Shown here piece by piece: positions 1 through 6,859 of a stretch of 6,859 bases of DNA. Source of the DNA: Rickettsiales bacterium (GTDB lineage Bacteria; Pseudomonadota; Alphaproteobacteria; Rickettsiales; Deianiraeaceae). A program made the position numbers and the translations under genes. The notes under the pieces are model-generated. The model worked only from the letters and a program-made list of their open reading frames with translations, searched no databases and was not told the DNA's origin. Position 1 is the first letter of the stretch. Each line of letters starts with the position of its first letter. Location of the stretch: assembly GCA_947378695.1 (NCBI GenBank), contig CANCKZ010000036.1:1-6859 (forward strand), written 5' to 3'.

Positions 1-297
1 TATATCAAAAATATCCTTTACAGTTCCAACTATATTTTTAGCACTTGAAGCATTGATTTCTGGCAAGATTGAAGCTGTATAATTTTTAACAAACACTATC
101 GCTTCTAAAATACTTTCAAAACTTCCTTCTTGATTTGCATGTATATCAAGTCTTACTTCGGCATTATCATCATATTGTTTTGCAGAAATTTGAAGTAAAT
201 TGACAATCTCTTTGACAGTTTCAGCAAATGCAACTGCGTCAATTTGTTTTCCACCACCAAAGCTAAAAATGAATTTTTCTGTACTGTTTTCACCCAT
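1..297 (-). CDS. Hypothetical protein, 3' end cut by window edge
   Basis: The leftward frame stays open from an ATG at 295-297 to the window edge, giving 99 codons with no stop. The protein begins MGENSTEKFIFSFGGGKQID and continues as a hydrophilic, mixed alpha/beta sequence with an EGSF motif near residue 60 and alanine-rich helical stretches. An in-frame stop lies a short way upstream, so the ATG is the first possible start in this frame. No signal peptide or membrane segment is seen in the visible part. I do not recognise the family with certainty. The pattern of a short beta strand with a glycine run, then a helix, then EGSF resembles hypothetical proteins I associate with accessory or mobile regions, but that is only an impression. 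The gene lies 69 bases downstream of the DUF1640-like gene on the same strand, with no convincing promoter of its own. Its DNA is more A+T-rich than the rest of the window. Confidence 0.6.
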   Translation of the reverse strand, partial: MGENSTEKFIFSFGGGKQIDAVAFAETVKEIVNLLQISAKQYDDNAEVRLDIHANQEGSFESILEAIVFVKNYTASILPEINASSAKNIVGTVKDIFDI

Positions 298-366
298 ACC
301 ACTACTTTTAATGCTATTATTATGTCAATTTCTATTTGAGGTATTTTATATTTCAAGAACTTCTTT

Positions 367-633
367 TCACGCCTTAATTACCAACGGCAAAACGGCTATC
401 AAAATTCCCGTGCAGGTTACCATAAAGCTGCCAAACCAGATTATCAAATCCTTCTTCACCACGGTAATATCATGCTTTAGTGCCATTATATCCTGCTTTG
501 TTGCAAGTCCTTTTCCAACGGTATTTGTGTATTCAACCGCAGCTTCAACAAGGGTTTCTGCCTGTTCGTGGGTGAAATGTTTCTTTTCTTCAAGAAATTT
601 GATGAAGTGGTGGGTATCCAGTGTTATTTGCAT
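367..633 (-). CDS. Small DUF1640-like coiled-coil protein with C-terminal membrane anchor
   Basis: The product is 88 residues. It starts MQITLDTHHFIKFLEEKKHF, followed by a helical THEQAETLVEAAVEY segment (residues 21-35), a charged ATKQDIMALKHDI heptad-like stretch (about 44-62) and one hydrophobic helix (about 63-86). This order, a 'DTHxFxxxLxxxxFxxEQAExxVEA' opening, then a coiled coil, then one membrane helix at the C-terminus, is typical of DUF1640 (CCDC90-like) proteins. The family is widespread in Alphaproteobacteria and its function is poorly defined. The frame stays open upstream to a GTG at 720 and an ATG at 714. I chose the ATG at 633 because it matches the family opening and because a good promoter (655-683) lies between it and those earlier starts. 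The stop is TGA. It is probably an inner-membrane protein with a cytoplasmic coiled coil. The family call is fairly secure, but the biochemical role is unknown. Confidence 0.72.
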   Translation of the reverse strand: MQITLDTHHFIKFLEEKKHFTHEQAETLVEAAVEYTNTVGKGLATKQDIMALKHDITVVKKDLIIWFGSFMVTCTGILIAVLPLVIKA

Positions 634-654
634 ATATGATTGATTGTTACCAAC

Positions 655-683
655 ACAATATTCCAATAAAATTACCTTGTCAA
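655..683 (-). promoter_or_regulatory. Sigma-70-type promoter for the DUF1640-like gene
   Basis: Read leftward, there is a perfect -35 TTGACA (678-683), a 17-base spacer and a -10 TATTGT (655-660, four of six consensus bases). Transcription would begin near 648, leaving about a 15-base leader before the ATG at 633. A weak GGTAA lies in that leader. The position explains why the longer open frame to 714 or 720 is unlikely to be translated. This is a consensus match read by eye, with no experimental support. Confidence 0.6.
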
Positions 684-770
684 GCAAATTATCAAACACG
701 CTTCCTTCAATCATTAACACAATTCACAAAAAAACTTGACAAAAACTTTCGCAACGCTTTTTGGGTGATA

Positions 771-778
771 TATATAAT
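771..778 (+). promoter_or_regulatory. Possible -10 element for ychF
   Basis: TATATAAT contains a perfect TATAAT (773-778) just 12 bases before the ychF ATG. No good -35 lies at 16-19 bases upstream. The nearest TTGACA (736-741) is 31 bases away, which is too far. If the -10 is used, transcription would start around 785 and leave a leader of about 6 bases, too short for a ribosome binding site. That fits with the absence of any Shine-Dalgarno sequence here. A+T-rich DNA throws up such hexamers by chance, so this is tentative. Confidence 0.3.
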
Positions 779-790
779 ATTTTTTCAAAA

Positions 791-1888
791 ATGGGTTTAA
801 CTTGTGGAATTGTTGGCTTGCCAAACATCGGAAAATCAACACTATTTAATGCAATTTCAAAATCGGATATCGCACAATCTGCGAACTATCCATTCTGCAC
901 AATTGAACCAAATTCCGCAAAAGTTGCATTGAACGACCCCGTTCTGAAAAAACTCGCCGTTGTTGCAAATTCGCAAAAACTTGTTCCAAATTATCTTGAA
1001 ATAACGGACATCGCAGGGCTTGTGAAAGGTGCTTCTAAGGGCGAAGGTCTTGGCAACAAATTCCTTTCGCACATTCGTGAAGTGGACGCCATAATTCACC
1101 TTGTTCGTTGTTTTGAAGATTCCGACATTACCAATGTGGACGGCTCCGTGAATCCCATTCGAGACATTGAAACAATTGAGGTGGAGCTTATCTTTTCTGA
1201 TATCGAACAAGCGGAAAAAATGATTACAAAACACGAAAAAAAGGCAAAAGGTGGCGATAAGCTAGCCAAGGAAATCTGCGATGCAATGGCACCTGCACTT
1301 AAAGTGTTGAATTCTGGCAAAATGTTGAATACAATCACAGATTTCGAACTGCTTTCAACCTTGAAAAAACTGAATTTCATCACTTGCAAACCAAGTTTTT
1401 ACGCTTGCAATGTGAAGGAAGAAGATGCCCTCAATGGCAACAAATTCGTTGAAATCGTTCGTGATTTTGCGGCAAAAAACAACACAAAATGCGTTCTTGT
1501 TTGTGCAAAGTTTGAAGCCGATATTGCATCGATTGAATCTGATGAAGAAAGGCTGGAATTTTTGCAATCAATTGGCATTGAACATTCGGGAATTGATGCC
1601 ATAACCGCTTTGGCGTTTGAAACTTTGAATTTAAGGACATTTTATACAATTGGTCCAAAAGAAGCCCACGCATGGACATTTCCCGCTGGTGCAAAAGCCC
1701 CTGAATGTGCGGGCGTTATTCACACAGATTTCGAAAAAGGCTTTATTAAAGCTGAAACAATTGGCTTTCAAGATTACCTTGAATTTGAAGGCGAAGCTGG
1801 TGCAAGGGAAGTTGGCAAAATGCGTATGGAAGGTAAGGAGTATGTTGTTCAACAGGGGGATATTATGAACTTTAAGTTTAATGTTTAG
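791..1888 (+). CDS. ychF: Redox-regulated ATPase YchF (OLA1/Obg family)
   Basis: The product is 365 residues, against 363 in E. coli, and matches YchF along its whole length. The P-loop is GLPNIGKST (residues 9-17). The switch II region is [17 protein letters not shown] (73-89). The base-recognition motif is NVKE (207-210) rather than NKxD, which in this family means ATP is preferred over GTP. A helical coiled-coil insert covers about 130-200. The C-terminal TGS domain ends with [12 protein letters not shown] (311-322), [10 protein letters not shown] and a final MNFKFNV. YchF is a cytoplasmic, ribosome-associated ATPase linked to translation and stress responses. The ATG at 791 gives the family's usual [12 protein letters not shown] start; a TTG 30 bases upstream in the same frame would add an atypical N-terminus. 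No Shine-Dalgarno sequence precedes it. One oddity is an Asn at residue 115 where E. coli has His114, the proposed catalytic residue. The lipoprotein gene follows after 4 bases, suggesting cotranscription. Confidence 0.97.
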   Translation: MGLTCGIVGLPNIGKSTLFNAISKSDIAQSANYPFCTIEPNSAKVALNDPVLKKLAVVANSQKLVPNYLEITDIAGLVKGASKGEGLGNKFLSHIREVDAIIHLVRCFEDSDITNVDGSVNPIRDIETIEVELIFSDIEQAEKMITKHEKKAKGGDKLAKEICDAMAPALKVLNSGKMLNTITDFELLSTLKKLNFITCKPSFYACNVKEEDALNGNKFVEIVRDFAAKNNTKCVLVCAKFEADIASIESDEERLEFLQSIGIEHSGIDAITALAFETLNLRTFYTIGPKEAHAWTFPAGAKAPECAGVIHTDFEKGFIKAETIGFQDYLEFEGEAGAREVGKMRMEGKEYVVQQGDIMNFKFNV

Positions 1889-1892
1889 CAAC

Positions 1893-2894
1893 ATGAAAAG
1901 CCTTATTTGCATCTTACTCATTTTAACATCTTGTTCTGTTAAAATTAAACATTTTGATAAATACCAAAAAGCCCCACTTCTTGAAGTTGAAGAAATGCCA
2001 ACAAAGGAGGAAATCAACACAAAACTTCCAAGGGTGATAATAATATCAGAGAAACCCGAAACAAGCGAACCGCAGGCGGTTAATGCACAGAATCTTATCA
2101 AAAACAATGTTTTTAAAGAGTTGCAATCCAAACATTATGCGGAGGTTATCGAAAGATTCGACAGCAACTCCGTTCAAAAGGAAATCAAAATTGCCGAACT
2201 TGAAGGCAAGGCAGCAAGTTCAATTGCATCGGTTGATTACATTATAAACATTGGCGTTCCAAATGTTACATTTTCACACACAACACACGAAGATGTTCTT
2301 TATATCGCTACAACACTTGCAACGGAAAACATTCCAACAAGCACCCCTATAATATATTCGTATAACTCCGTTATTGATGGCGTTGTGAAGCTTTACGAAG
2401 TTCCAAGTTTGAAAATTGCAAAGGTTATTTCCGTGAAAGGTTCGCATACCCAACGCGAGAAAGGGTCTACTGGAAGTGGGGCTCGCATTGGAGACATCGC
2501 AATTGAACACAATGTGGGGATGGCATCCAAAGCAAAGGACGACAACATCACCTATAAAGCAGTTCAAAAAGCAACTGGCGAAGCTATCAAGGAAATGAAG
2601 CAGTTCTTCAAGAAAAAAGGGTTCATTTCGGAAAAAAGAACTCACGGTAAAAAAATGATTTACTCGCTCAATCGTGGAAAAAACGACGATTTCAACCCAC
2701 AAACAAACATTGCCATAATTCGCCTTGTTGAACAAAGAAACTCCCTGACGGACGAAGAGGAGATGCACGAAGAAACAATTTGCACTGGTGTAATTTCCAA
2801 CAAAGTGTTTGAAAAGACATCGTGGGTTGTGTTTGATGAGAAATGTCAGGATAAAATCCGCCTTGGCGACAAAGCAGTTGTTGTTTATAAATAG
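1893..2894 (+). CDS. Predicted outer-membrane lipoprotein, possible CsgG-like fold
   Basis: The product is 333 residues starting MKSLICILLILTSCSVK. A Lys at position 2, a short hydrophobic core and the lipobox LTSC (residues 11-14) make it a lipoprotein acylated at Cys14. The +2 residue is Ser rather than Asp, which favours outer-membrane sorting. I do not recognise the family. The body has a strand LPRVIIIS (45-52), a helix, a strand at VDYIINIGVPNVTFS (114-128), a long strand pair around residues 156-186, and a helix about 220-242. This alternation recalls CsgG/FlgT/LpoB-type lipoproteins, but it is a judgement by eye. A Lys/Arg-rich linker leads to a C-terminal beta-rich domain (about 256-333) ending RLGDKAVVVYK. 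That domain holds the only two non-lipid cysteines of the mature protein (297 and 318), a possible disulfide. An alternative ATG at 1881 overlaps the end of ychF; I prefer 1893 for its classic signal peptide. The gene ends convergently with dprA. Confidence 0.8.
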   Translation: MKSLICILLILTSCSVKIKHFDKYQKAPLLEVEEMPTKEEINTKLPRVIIISEKPETSEPQAVNAQNLIKNNVFKELQSKHYAEVIERFDSNSVQKEIKIAELEGKAASSIASVDYIINIGVPNVTFSHTTHEDVLYIATTLATENIPTSTPIIYSYNSVIDGVVKLYEVPSLKIAKVISVKGSHTQREKGSTGSGARIGDIAIEHNVGMASKAKDDNITYKAVQKATGEAIKEMKQFFKKKGFISEKRTHGKKMIYSLNRGKNDDFNPQTNIAIIRLVEQRNSLTDEEEMHEETICTGVISNKVFEKTSWVVFDEKCQDKIRLGDKAVVVYK

Positions 2895-2954
2895 GTTTTC
2901 TGGTTATCAAATTGGATTGCGAAGTGGTGGCTTGGAAGTTGCGAAAGTTTCCCC

Positions 2955-4211
2955 CTAAAAAAGTGCAATTGAATATTTTCCAATGCTGTTCATCACAACT
3001 TTGCCTTCAAGTTCAAGTTCGCTTAAAGCCATTTGCACGGTTGAAGGTTCAAACCCCGTCACAACAATTATATCACTCACACCGCACGGAGTTGTTGAAA
3101 GCGTGCGATACACCGCTTCAAGATCCTCATTCTCAAAAACCATTTCAACCAATTCCACATGCTTCACGGAAACATCAAGGCGTTCCATTTTTGCCTGCGT
3201 GTTTGTTGCGAATAAATCAGTTTGAGCTTCTTGAAGTTGGCTTGCTTGTGGTTGATTTCCCAACTGACTTAATTGAGGTTTTGCAATGCGTGTTTTTGAA
3301 TTTCCGCCGATAACTTCAAGAATATCTTGAACGCAGGTTGTGAAATGTGCTGTGCCATTTTTTATCAAATTATTGCAGATTTTCGAGCGTTCGTCCAAAA
3401 TATTTCCCGGATACGCAAAAACCTCCCTGCCTTGTGAAATTGCAATGCGAAGGGTTACAAGTGTGCCGGAAACTCCGCCTTTTCTGTTCACTTGACCAAT
3501 TAAAACTCCACACGAAAGCCCCGTGATTATTCGATTTCTTGTGGGGAAGTGGTCTGGCATTGCGGGAGTGTTCGTTGGAAATTCCGAAAGAAAAAGCCCG
3601 CCGTTTTCCACAACTTTTTTGAATAAATCTGCGTTATTTTTAGGGTACAAACACGCAAAACCAGAGCCCAAAACCTGAATTGTTCCGTGGGAAATGGCAC
3701 CAATGCAGGCGGCGGTGTCTACTCCATTTGCAAAGCCGGAAATTACAGTTATGCCGTTTGTTGAAAGTTCTGTTGCGAAATTTTGTGCAATTTGAAGAGC
3801 ATCAGTTGAAGCAGAACGCGAGCCTACTATTGCAAAAATACGATTTTGAAGAAGCTCAACCCTGCCATAACAATGCAGTGCAAGGGGGAAATCGACAATT
3901 TTTTTCAACTGTTGAGGATACTGTGCATGCCGAGGGGTGATTATCGTGCCACCGAATTTATGCGTTGCATCGTAAATTGCTTCCGCTTCAACAAGTGTGA
4001 GGGTTTGAAGCTTGGGGTTTGCGGAGATTTCCTCAAACGCTTTGAAAATGCAGGCGTGCTTTGCTAAATATACGCTCGCTTTTTCCCGCAATTTCCAAAT
4101 TGCCACCCAGCGGATAACCTCCTCCTTTGAAATTTCAACACCAGCATTAAGGAAGTTCATCAAGTTTTGATGCAAGGTTTCAGTCAACGCCTGTTGTTTA
4201 ATTATAGACAT
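2955..4211 (-). CDS. dprA: DNA-processing protein DprA
   Basis: The product is 418 residues. An N-terminal helical region (about 1-85) precedes a Rossmann-like DprA core (about 88-300) with VGSRSAS (129-135), SGFANGVD (158-165), VLGSG (180-184), YP-NN (189-193), SEFP (209-212), HFPTRNRII (221-229) and REVFAYPGN (262-270). A Gln-rich linker (about 305-350) leads to a winged-helix domain (about 362-416). DprA binds incoming single-stranded DNA in the cytoplasm during natural transformation and loads RecA. It is also present in many bacteria not known to be competent. There are departures from the usual motifs. The common SGLARGIDxxAH reads SGFANGVDTAAC, with Asn for Arg and Cys169 for His. The VVEA-x-SGSLIT strand-loop reads LIGQVNRKGGVSGTLVT, about four residues longer. 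The frame is intact. I chose the ATG at 4211 over the GTG directly before it at 4214. It follows mrr after 6 bases and is probably translated from the same transcript. Confidence 0.93.
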   Translation of the reverse strand: MSIIKQQALTETLHQNLMNFLNAGVEISKEEVIRWVAIWKLREKASVYLAKHACIFKAFEEISANPKLQTLTLVEAEAIYDATHKFGGTIITPRHAQYPQQLKKIVDFPLALHCYGRVELLQNRIFAIVGSRSASTDALQIAQNFATELSTNGITVISGFANGVDTAACIGAISHGTIQVLGSGFACLYPKNNADLFKKVVENGGLFLSEFPTNTPAMPDHFPTRNRIITGLSCGVLIGQVNRKGGVSGTLVTLRIAISQGREVFAYPGNILDERSKICNNLIKNGTAHFTTCVQDILEVIGGNSKTRIAKPQLSQLGNQPQASQLQEAQTDLFATNTQAKMERLDVSVKHVELVEMVFENEDLEAVYRTLSTTPCGVSDIIVVTGFEPSTVQMALSELELEGKVVMNSIGKYSIALF

Positions 4212-4217
4212 CACACT

Positions 4218-5126
4218 TCACAAAATTACTTCAAATAAATCCACGGTTCGCGTCACAGCAACGCCGTGCTGATATTCAAAACATAGCCTTATAAGACGGT
4301 TGATATCAATAATGGCAATGTGTCCTGTTTTTTCATCATCATTAGCAACGGATTTCGCATCTGGTGAAAATGTTGAAGTTGTGATGAAAATACCCTTTGC
4401 TTTAAGCTTTGTAACAACATAAAGAAACGCTTGCATATCTTTTGATGAAACGGAGTTCCCAGCTTGATACCTCTTCGCCTGAATGTATATTTTTTCCTTA
4501 ATGTTGAGCTTATCGCCCGCAAGAATTGTTCCGTCAATGCCGCCGTCTTTGACCCTTTTCCCTCGTGCACCTTGAACTCCATAGCCCATTTTCACAACAA
4601 GTTCTCCGCAGAAATCCTCAAATTGTTGCCATTCCATTGCTTGAAGTTTGATTTTTAGTGCGTCTTCAACGGCTTCTCGCATTTCGCCTGCAACAACTTC
4701 AATATCAACATCGTTTTTTTCTTCAATAATTGCAACATCTTGGGTTGAAACAACAGATTTCACATTCCAGTTTGAAGTGTAATTTGGGGAGTTTCCCTCC
4801 AAATATCTCACATTCAGGGGGGTGTTATTTTGCGTGCAATCATCAAGTGCTTTCTTGCCAAGCTCGGTGATGATATAGGACATCTTGCGATTTTCGTCCT
4901 TTTCAATATACTCCGCTTTTGTGAGGAATGTCATTGCCCAGCCAATTCTATCCTGCACTTTCGTGCTACCATTGGAAACAGTTTGATTCATCTCCTCTTC
5001 ACTACACTTCCATTGCAACTGAATTGCATCTTTCAGCATTGAAAAAACTTCCGTTCTTTTGTATGTTCCGCTGTGAATTTTTTGCAAAACGGGAAGCATT
5101 AACTCTTCAAATGTTGGTATAGCCAT
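4218..5126 (-). CDS. mrr: Mrr-family restriction endonuclease (type IV)
   Basis: The product is 302 residues, close to E. coli Mrr (304). It opens MAIPTFEELMLPVLQKIHSG, typical of the Mrr N-terminal winged-helix domain (about 1-95), which ends ITELGKKALDD. A variable linker (about 97-155) leads to the PD-(D/E)XK nuclease domain (about 163-285). There, FEDFCGELVVKMGY carries the N-terminal helix, GGIDG supplies the metal-binding Asp198, and IYIQAKRY supplies Gln216 and Lys218 of the QxK motif. GIFITTSTFSPDA is the usual downstream strand and turn. All expected catalytic positions are present, so the enzyme looks active. The family cleaves DNA carrying foreign methylation in the cytoplasm. No methyltransferase or specificity subunit lies in the window, consistent with a stand-alone type IV enzyme. 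It starts 3 bases after the transketolase stop, with a weak GGTAAG before its ATG, and precedes dprA by 6 bases. Substrate specificity cannot be read from the sequence. Confidence 0.92.
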   Translation of the reverse strand: MAIPTFEELMLPVLQKIHSGTYKRTEVFSMLKDAIQLQWKCSEEEMNQTVSNGSTKVQDRIGWAMTFLTKAEYIEKDENRKMSYIITELGKKALDDCTQNNTPLNVRYLEGNSPNYTSNWNVKSVVSTQDVAIIEEKNDVDIEVVAGEMREAVEDALKIKLQAMEWQQFEDFCGELVVKMGYGVQGARGKRVKDGGIDGTILAGDKLNIKEKIYIQAKRYQAGNSVSSKDMQAFLYVVTKLKAKGIFITTSTFSPDAKSVANDDEKTGHIAIIDINRLIRLCFEYQHGVAVTRTVDLFEVIL

Positions 5127-5129
5127 AAC

Positions 5130-6859
5130 TTACAGCTTACCAACAATATTTCCAACCTCGATGCCAAAATAAGCATAAACATCTTCTGCTTTTCCGGAAT
5201 GTCCGAAGGTATCAACAGTGAAGTTTAAATCGCCTTCACGAATAAGCCCCCAGAAGGAATTCACAAGACCAGCTTCAATGAAAACTCGCTTGCAATTTCC
5301 AAGAGTTTCCGCAATATATTCCGCCGACTGCCTGCGGAAAATTTCCAAACACGGAACCGAAACAACGCGAATTTTCTTGCTTGATGCCCCCGCCACAGCA
5401 AGAGCAATGCCAACTTCCGAACCAGTTGCGATTATTGTGTAATCAGGATTTTCCTCGCTTTTCACGGTGTATCCACCAAATTTTACGGGGTTTTCTTGTG
5501 TCAATTCGTTCACAAATGGCAGGTTTTGCCTGCTCAATGCAAAAAGTGAAGCACCATCAAGTTCATTTGCTAATGCAAAACAGTTTGCGGTTTCAATGGC
5601 ATCGCACGGGCGGAAAACATTCAAGTTTGGAATTGCACGAAGCGAAGCAAGGTGTTCCACAGGTTGATGCGTTGGACCGTCTTCTCCTAAGCCGATGGAA
5701 TCGTGCGTCATAATATACCACACTTTCAGGTTCATTAAGGCAGAAAGGCGAATTGAATTACGCATGTAATCTGAAAACACCAAGAATGTTCCGCCAAATG
5801 GTAAAAACCCAGAAAGTGCAAGACCATTCATAATTCCAGCCATTGCATGTTCACGAACACCATACGCAAGATAGTTCCCCGAAAAATCATTTTTGGTTAT
5901 AAGGCGGTTTTTGGCTGATTTTGTATTGTTTGAACCGGATAAATCCGCAGAACCACCAATAACAAATGGCAGGGCTGAAAGTTCTTCAAGAACGGATCCC
6001 GATAAAACCCTTGTCGCACTTGATGGTCTTTCCGAAGCAAATTTCACACCAGCTCGTTCAATTGCGTTTGAAATTTCGTTTTTGAAATTGCCGTTTGCGA
6101 AGTTTTCCAAAGCCTCCTTTTTGTTTGATGACGCAACAATTTGACTCCATTTTTGAATTTCAACATTTCCTCTTGTGCCAATTTCACGCCAAGCGGAAAT
6201 TATTTCTTGCGGAATGGTTTCCATTGTGTAATCAACCCCAAGGTTTTGCTTCAATTGAACAATTTCTTCCTTTGAAAGTGGTGAACCGTGCACTTTTGAA
6301 GTTCCTTCCTTCGCACTTCCAAAGCCGATTTTTGTTGTTGCGATAATCACAATTGGTTTTGTTGATTTTTGTGCCGTTGCAAACGCATTTTCAAGTTCGT
6401 TGAAATTATGACCATCACATTCCACAACATTAAAGCCAAAAGATTCAAACATTTTTGGGTAATCAACCGATGATGTAATTGAAAGGTCGCCATCAATTGT
6501 AATATTGTTTTTGTCGTAAATCAACACAAGGTTTGAAAGATTTAAATGCCCAGCAAGTTGCAAAGATTCCAAAGCAATGCCTTCCATAAGGCAACCGTCT
6601 CCGCAAAGGCAATATGTTTTGTAGTCCACCAAATTTCCAAATTCTGCGTTCAGTTTTCGCTCCGCAATTGCCATTCCAACTGCGTTTGCAATGCCCTGTC
6701 CAAGGGGCCCTGTCGTTGTTTCAATGCCAGAAAGAAAGCCAAATTCAGGGTGACCGGCCGTTTTTGAATGAAGTTGGCGGAAGTTTTTGAGGTCTTCAAT
6801 TGTGCAGTCTTCGTATCCTGTTAAATGCAATAATGAATAAAGCAATGCGGAAGCATGCC
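5130..6859 (-). CDS. tkt: Transketolase, N-terminus outside the window
   Basis: At least 575 codons are visible. The frame is still open at the window edge, where it reads HASALLYSLLHLTGY, the usual transketolase (G)HGSxLLYxLLHLTGY motif. About 65-70 N-terminal residues are therefore missing, and no start codon should be assigned here. Counting from the first complete codon (His1), TTGPLGQG lies at 48-55. The thiamine diphosphate/metal motif GDG...DKNN runs from 86. KVHGSPL (about 188-194) holds the substrate-site His. GGSADLSGSN starts at about 301, and YGVREHAM carries the catalytic Glu336. HDSIGLGEDGPTHQP starts at 385 and SRQNLP follows near 442. The C-terminal domain ends FGHSGKAEDVYAYFGIEVG. 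The enzyme moves two-carbon ketol units in the non-oxidative pentose phosphate pathway (cytoplasm; thiamine diphosphate and Mg). All recognisable active-site motifs are intact. It leads the tkt-mrr-dprA gene string, whose promoter must lie upstream of the window. Confidence 0.97.
   Translation of the reverse strand, partial: HASALLYSLLHLTGYEDCTIEDLKNFRQLHSKTAGHPEFGFLSGIETTTGPLGQGIANAVGMAIAERKLNAEFGNLVDYKTYCLCGDGCLMEGIALESLQLAGHLNLSNLVLIYDKNNITIDGDLSITSSVDYPKMFESFGFNVVECDGHNFNELENAFATAQKSTKPIVIIATTKIGFGSAKEGTSKVHGSPLSKEEIVQLKQNLGVDYTMETIPQEIISAWREIGTRGNVEIQKWSQIVASSNKKEALENFANGNFKNEISNAIERAGVKFASERPSSATRVLSGSVLEELSALPFVIGGSADLSGSNNTKSAKNRLITKNDFSGNYLAYGVREHAMAGIMNGLALSGFLPFGGTFLVFSDYMRNSIRLSALMNLKVWYIMTHDSIGLGEDGPTHQPVEHLASLRAIPNLNVFRPCDAIETANCFALANELDGASLFALSRQNLPFVNELTQENPVKFGGYTVKSEENPDYTIIATGSEVGIALAVAGASSKKIRVVSVPCLEIFRRQSAEYIAETLGNCKRVFIEAGLVNSFWGLIREGDLNFTVDTFGHSGKAEDVYAYFGIEVGNIVGKL

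Noticed and set aside
323..328. Leftward TTGACA before the partial gene
   Set aside because: No acceptable -10 lies 16-18 bases downstream; the 17-base position reads GTAGTG.
200..643. Rightward 147-codon open frame rich in Phe, Ile and Leu
   Set aside because: It lies antisense to both the partial hypothetical gene and the DUF1640-like gene and crosses their spacer. Its hydrophobic bias is what the complement of those genes gives.
736..741. Perfect TTGACA upstream of ychF as a -35 box
   Set aside because: At a 17-base spacing the -10 position reads TTTTGG, and the real TATAAT is 31 bases away, so the two cannot form one promoter.
1631..2131. Leftward 166-codon open frame across the ychF-lipoprotein junction
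   Set aside because: It is antisense to the ychF TGS domain and the lipoprotein signal peptide, both well supported. The product has no recognisable domain.
2895..2954. Bidirectional terminator between the lipoprotein gene and dprA
   Set aside because: This is the expected place for one, but I find only a 4-bp GGAA/TTCC pairing without a T-run. A TTGCGAA direct repeat (2917 and 2939) is too short to mean much.
2912..3313. Rightward 133-codon open frame
   Set aside because: It is the antisense shadow of the dprA C-terminus. The Gln- and Pro-rich product is unlike any family I know.
4209..4214. GTG at 4214 as the dprA start
   Set aside because: The ATG immediately after it (4211) is the better codon and adds only one residue of difference; the choice does not affect the protein call.

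Overview
The window is A+T-rich, densely coding bacterial DNA using the standard bacterial code: TAA, TAG and TGA all act as stops and tryptophan is TGG. A lipobox protein points to a Gram-negative cell. A short DUF1640-like coiled-coil/membrane protein, common in Alphaproteobacteria, hints weakly at a low-GC alphaproteobacterium. That taxonomic guess is an inference and could be wrong.

Layout. On the left, two short genes point leftward. One is a hypothetical protein cut by the window edge (1-297), in visibly more A+T-rich DNA. The other is a DUF1640-like small membrane protein (367-633) with a good TTGACA-N17-TATTGT promoter (655-683). A 157-base divergent region (634-790) separates them from a rightward pair. 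That pair is ychF (791-1888), the universally conserved Obg-family P-loop ATPase, followed after 4 bases by an unrecognised lipoprotein (1893-2894) that may have a CsgG-like fold.

Across a 60-base convergent gap lies a tight leftward operon: transketolase (5130-6859, 5' end outside the window), an Mrr-type restriction endonuclease (4218-5126) and the DNA-processing protein DprA (2955-4211). The gaps between these genes are only 3 and 6 bases. No rRNA, tRNA, CRISPR array, insertion sequence or origin is visible, and no gene-free stretch exceeds 300 bases.

How the genes fit together. Most are housekeeping: central carbon metabolism (tkt), ribosome-associated ATPase (ychF) and handling of incoming single-stranded DNA (dprA). 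The accessory elements are the Mrr nuclease, which probably defends against modified foreign DNA, and the partial gene at the left edge. I see no clearly new multi-gene system. The points most worth checking are a restriction enzyme inside a tkt-dprA operon, an Asn where YchF normally has its proposed catalytic His, several unusual residues and an insertion in DprA, and the lipoprotein of unknown function paired with ychF.
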